64,000 nucleotides of DNA, taken from contig NZ_VWXK01000007.1 in the NCBI RefSeq assembly GCF_011752565.1, positions 124,001 to 188,000 of the forward strand, given 5' to 3'. The notes under the pieces were generated by a model, which did not search any database, was not told the origin of the DNA, and worked only from the letters and a program-made list of their open reading frames with translations. This document shows, one piece after another, positions 61,506 to 64,000 of the stretch (its first letter is position 1; every line of letters begins with the position of its first letter). Both the position numbers and the translations under genes were made by a program. This DNA comes from Pantoea sp. Ap-967 (lineage in GTDB: Bacteria > Pseudomonadota > Gammaproteobacteria > Pseudomonadales > Pseudomonadaceae).

Positions 61506-63814
61506 AACTGCCAGCGCACGCCAAGGTTGACGCCGCTGGCTTGCTGCTGGCGGCTGTCGAGGTTGCTGGTGTACTGCACGCCGCCATGCAGGCTCAGTGC
61601 CTTGCTCAGCTGTGCTACCAGGCCGCCCTCCAGTTGTAGCGAGGTGAAGCGGTAGTCGGTCTTGATGAGGTCTGTACCATCGAATTTCAGCGTGTCGCGA
61701 CCGCCATCGCCGTGCCACAGGTTGGCTTGCACGTAGGGCTGCAGCAGGTGGCCGCCGCGGCTGCTGAAGGCGCCTTCCAGGCGCACACCGACACGCCCGG
61801 TAAGCTCCACCTGGGCGTTGTGGCTGACCGAGGAAATACCGTCGCTGGCCGTGTCGAGCGAGACTTTCTGAGCGATCAGCTGCGCTTGCGGCTCCAGCGT
61901 CCAGTGTTGGGAAAGTGCCATGGGGTAGCCGGACTCCACCGAGGCAGTCCAGGCATGGCCGTCGAGGTTTAGCTGGCCACCGCGGTCGGAGCGGGCACGG
62001 CCCTCCAGGTGGGTATATTGCAGCACGGTGTCGAGGTACCCGCCTTGTGGCCCTACCAGGGTCCAGTAGCCGCCCACGCTGTCCCCATCGAGCGTGAGGT
62101 CGCCAACCCTGCGGTTGTACATGGCCAGGGCGAAGCCGTTGACGTCGCCGTCTAGCCGGCTGTGGCCGACATACAGGCCCACGTGCTGGCGGTAACCGTT
62201 GTCCATGGGTGTGGCGTAGAGGTCCTGGCCGACCTTGAAACCATACAGGTTGCCGTCCAGGGTGGGGCTGACCGTGCCGCTCCATTGTTCGCGTAGGGCA
62301 CTGCCGTAGGCCTGGCCCCAGCTTGCCGGCAGGGCGCCTGCGCCGGCCAGCAGCATCTGGTCGCCCTGGCGCTGGTGGAAGGTGCCCAGCGCCTGGCGGG
62401 CGATGATCGCCGCACCCCGGGGCGCGGCGGCATACACCGCTACCTCGGGGCGGTACAGCGGCAGGCTTTCACCGGCCACCGGGGCTGGCAGTTCAGGCTG
62501 GCCGGGGGCAGGGGCCGCCACCGGGGGTGTCAACGCTGGCGCCACGGGGGGCTCGCCCGGTACCTCCTCGATGGGCGCAGCAGGGGCGGCCACCAGGGTT
62601 GAGCGCAAGTACCAGCTGTTTTCGCTTCCGGCGGTCACGCCGCCTTTGAACAGGCGGTAATCGTAGGCGCCGGCCGACAGGGTCTGGGTTTGCACAAAGG
62701 CACCGTTGCTGCTGGTCGCGCCGTCGCGCGCCTCGACCACCTCGATCCCGTTGCCGGGGGTGGCTGCGCCCGTCCCCCCGAGGTTGTTGACCAGCAGCTC
62801 AGTCGTGCCGGTGATCGTGCCCTGGCTCACCACCAACCGGTCGGACGCTGCATCGTCGCCGGCCAGCACGCTATTGACCCGCAGCACCCCGTTGTCGCCC
62901 TGGTAATTGCCGACCACGGTCAGCCGGCCGAGGCCGTCGTTGCCGCTGCCCAGGTCGACGGTGCCGGCATTGACCAGCGTGGCGCCAAGGCCGCTGGTGA
63001 AGGGCACCAGGCTGCCTTGGCGGGAGATGAGCATGCTGCTGTTATCGAGGTTCAGCTGGCCGGTGCCGCTGGTGGCATCGCCCATGGTCAGCGTGTCGTC
63101 GAGGGCCAGGCGGCTGCTGTCGGTGAGGCTGATGCTTTCCCAATTGACGTAGAGCGAACCGCCGGCCACCTCGCTACCCCGGAACAGCAGGCTGTCGTTG
63201 CCGGCGCCACCGTCGAGGGTGATGTTCAGGGTGTCGGCCTTCAAGCCGATGATTGTGGCCTGGTCGTCGCCAATGCCCATGTCTACCCTGCCGCCAATAC
63301 GCCCGCCCGACCAAGTGAACACATCGTTGCCAGCGCTGGCCAGCACGTTGCCCAGCAACTGGCCGCCACTGATGGTGATCTGGTCTACGCCGCCGCTGGT
63401 GCTGATGTTGCCGCCAATGGTGCCGCCGCGCAGGATGATCGTGTCGTTGCCGAAACCGCTGACCAGGTTGCCGTCGATGCGGGTTTCCACGTCGGTGTCT
63501 TGGGACATCTCGAAGTAGTTGTCGGCCAGTTTCAGGTCCACCCGGCCAATCCGCCCGCCCGAAAAAATAGCGAAATCACCGTCCTCGAAGGCACCGATGA
63601 TGCGCCCGCCGGACATGTTGAAACGGTCGTAACCCTCGCCTTGGTTGAGCGACTGCACGGTGCCACCCGTCATGGTGAAGTCGTCGATGGCCGGGGTCTG
63701 GGAAACCGCGCCAAGGGTGTCGCCGGCCGATACGGTCAAGGACTGGGCATGCACCAGCAGGGGCAGGGTCAACAGCGGCAAGGCGGCGGGGATGTGCAGG
63801 CGTGGGTAGCGCAT
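61502..63814 (-). CDS. Classical autotransporter with 20-residue-period passenger repeats
   Basis: A 770-residue type V secreted protein: signal peptide (1-23, ending LLVHA), a beta-helical passenger (about 24-440) and a Pro/Ala-rich linker (about 445-485), then the 12-strand autotransporter barrel (about 500-770) ending GVNLGVRWQF with terminal Phe. The passenger begins with repeats at a step of about 20 residues: SGG or RGG-T/R/Q-I/L-x-G at 50, 69, 86, 130, 150 and 170. There is no protease or lipase motif, so adhesion or surface interaction is the likeliest role. Monocistronic; it is divergent from nothing and faces a prolyl isomerase tail behind a terminator. Confidence 0.9.
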   Translation of the reverse strand: MRYPRLHIPAALPLLTLPLLVHAQSLTVSAGDTLGAVSQTPAIDDFTMTGGTVQSLNQGEGYDRFNMSGGRIIGAFEDGDFAIFSGGRIGRVDLKLADNYFEMSQDTDVETRIDGNLVSGFGNDTIILRGGTIGGNISTSGGVDQITISGGQLLGNVLASAGNDVFTWSGGRIGGRVDMGIGDDQATIIGLKADTLNITLDGGAGNDSLLFRGSEVAGGSLYVNWESISLTDSSRLALDDTLTMGDATSGTGQLNLDNSSMLISRQGSLVPFTSGLGATLVNAGTVDLGSGNDGLGRLTVVGNYQGDNGVLRVNSVLAGDDAASDRLVVSQGTITGTTELLVNNLGGTGAATPGNGIEVVEARDGATSSNGAFVQTQTLSAGAYDYRLFKGGVTAGSENSWYLRSTLVAAPAAPIEEVPGEPPVAPALTPPVAAPAPGQPELPAPVAGESLPLYRPEVAVYAAAPRGAAIIARQALGTFHQRQGDQMLLAGAGALPASWGQAYGSALREQWSGTVSPTLDGNLYGFKVGQDLYATPMDNGYRQHVGLYVGHSRLDGDVNGFALAMYNRRVGDLTLDGDSVGGYWTLVGPQGGYLDTVLQYTHLEGRARSDRGGQLNLDGHAWTASVESGYPMALSQHWTLEPQAQLIAQKVSLDTASDGISSVSHNAQVELTGRVGVRLEGAFSSRGGHLLQPYVQANLWHGDGGRDTLKFDGTDLIKTDYRFTSLQLEGGLVAQLSKALSLHGGVQYTSNLDSRQQQASGVNLGVRWQF

Positions 63815-63911
63815 CAGGCAGGTCTCCGTGTCCGCAAGGAGGGACCAGAACCCAGGGCTGTGCAGTGTGATGCAGCCCCAGGCCTGCCTGATTTGTAGGG
63901 GAATATGGCTG

Positions 63912-63946
63912 AGCGGGCAACTAGCAGAAATGCTAGGTGGCCCGCT
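63912..63946 (-). terminator. Terminator of the prolyl isomerase gene
   Basis: AGCGGGC (63912-63918) with GCCCGCT (63940-63946) and inner CTAGCA-GAAA-TGCTAG form a long stable hairpin just past the stop codon at 63951. Confidence 0.7.
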
Positions 63947-63950
63947 GCCA

Positions 63951-64000
63951 TTAGTCGCGGTAGAAGGTTTGCACCAGGTGATAGCCGAACTTGCTCTTGA
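63951..64000 (-). CDS. Parvulin-type peptidyl-prolyl isomerase, last residues
   Basis: Only the final 16 codons lie in the window: SKFGYHLVQTFYRD before TAA. KxKFGYHL is the usual last motif of PpiC/SurA-type rotamase domains, so this is probably a small parvulin. The rest lies beyond base 64000. Confidence is limited by the short stretch. Confidence 0.55.
   Translation of the reverse strand, partial: KSKFGYHLVQTFYRD

Overview
The window is about 64 kb of GC-rich chromosomal DNA from a Pseudomonas, most likely of the P. putida group. The basis is gene content and order: MuxC/OpmB efflux, a gluconate gntR/gntK/gntP block, cobW-cobN behind a cobalamin riboswitch, two NtrC-family activators, many chemoreceptors and short DUF1652/DUF1272 proteins. 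Several families of paired REP palindromes (GTAGGAGCGAGC... and GTAGGAGCGGGC... types) also fill the intergenic gaps. The species call is an inference from memory of such genomes. No tRNA, rRNA, CRISPR array, transposase or prophage block was seen.

Layout. 1-7.2 kb: end of an RND efflux pump gene (muxC) with its outer-membrane channel (opmB), an MHYT-GGDEF-EAL c-di-GMP protein, small conserved proteins and a solitary tyrosine recombinase. 7.2-14.4 kb: an isolated type II secretion pair (gspG, gspF), a divergent lytic transglycosylase, two paralogous NtrB-like kinases and an NtrC-type activator with GAFTDA in place of GAFTGA. 14.4-15.8 kb: a MITE-like element and a 409-bp tandem repeat built from a gene tail plus a REP pair. 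15.8-19.1 kb: gluconate uptake and phosphorylation genes with their LacI-type repressor and three GAGACAGCGCTGTCTC-like operators. 19.1-24.4 kb: a soluble two-PAS chemoreceptor (BdlA-like) convergent with a BvgS/EvgA-like phosphorelay.

24.6-33.3 kb: cobalamin synthesis. cobM and cobE lie on the minus strand; a riboswitch followed by cobW, cobN and ChlI/VWA chelatase partners lies on the plus strand. 34-35.4 kb: a sigma-54 activator with a degenerate receiver. 35.7-39.9 kb: an ABC exporter plus AttH-like lipoprotein operon flanked by 230-bp direct repeats. 40.2-45.2 kb: a chemoreceptor, a FeaR-like AraC regulator and a phenylacetaldehyde-type dehydrogenase. 45.4-48.5 kb: a strongly decayed iron-siderophore signalling locus (sigma factor, FecR, TonB receptor) in which all three genes carry deletions. 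48.7-52.9 kb: a Bcr/CflA-type exporter, a TetR regulator and a two-component flavin hydroxylase resembling p-hydroxyphenylacetate 3-hydroxylase.

53-57.5 kb holds short accessory genes: an orphan Phd/YefM-like antitoxin, tandem paralogues of unknown function, four small lipoproteins and a putative LPS-core protein. 57.5-64 kb: ogt with a REP-linked tandem duplication of its 3' end, a nitrilase-family amidase, a DUF3016 protein, a PP2A-like phosphatase, a LysE exporter, a classical autotransporter and the tail of a parvulin-type prolyl isomerase.

The points most worth a second look are the REP-linked tail duplications, the MITE-like element with 24-bp inverted ends, the triple-deleted sigma/FecR/receptor locus (including a FecR-STN fusion frame), the direct repeats around the exporter operon, and the gspGF/kinase/GAFTDA neighbourhood.
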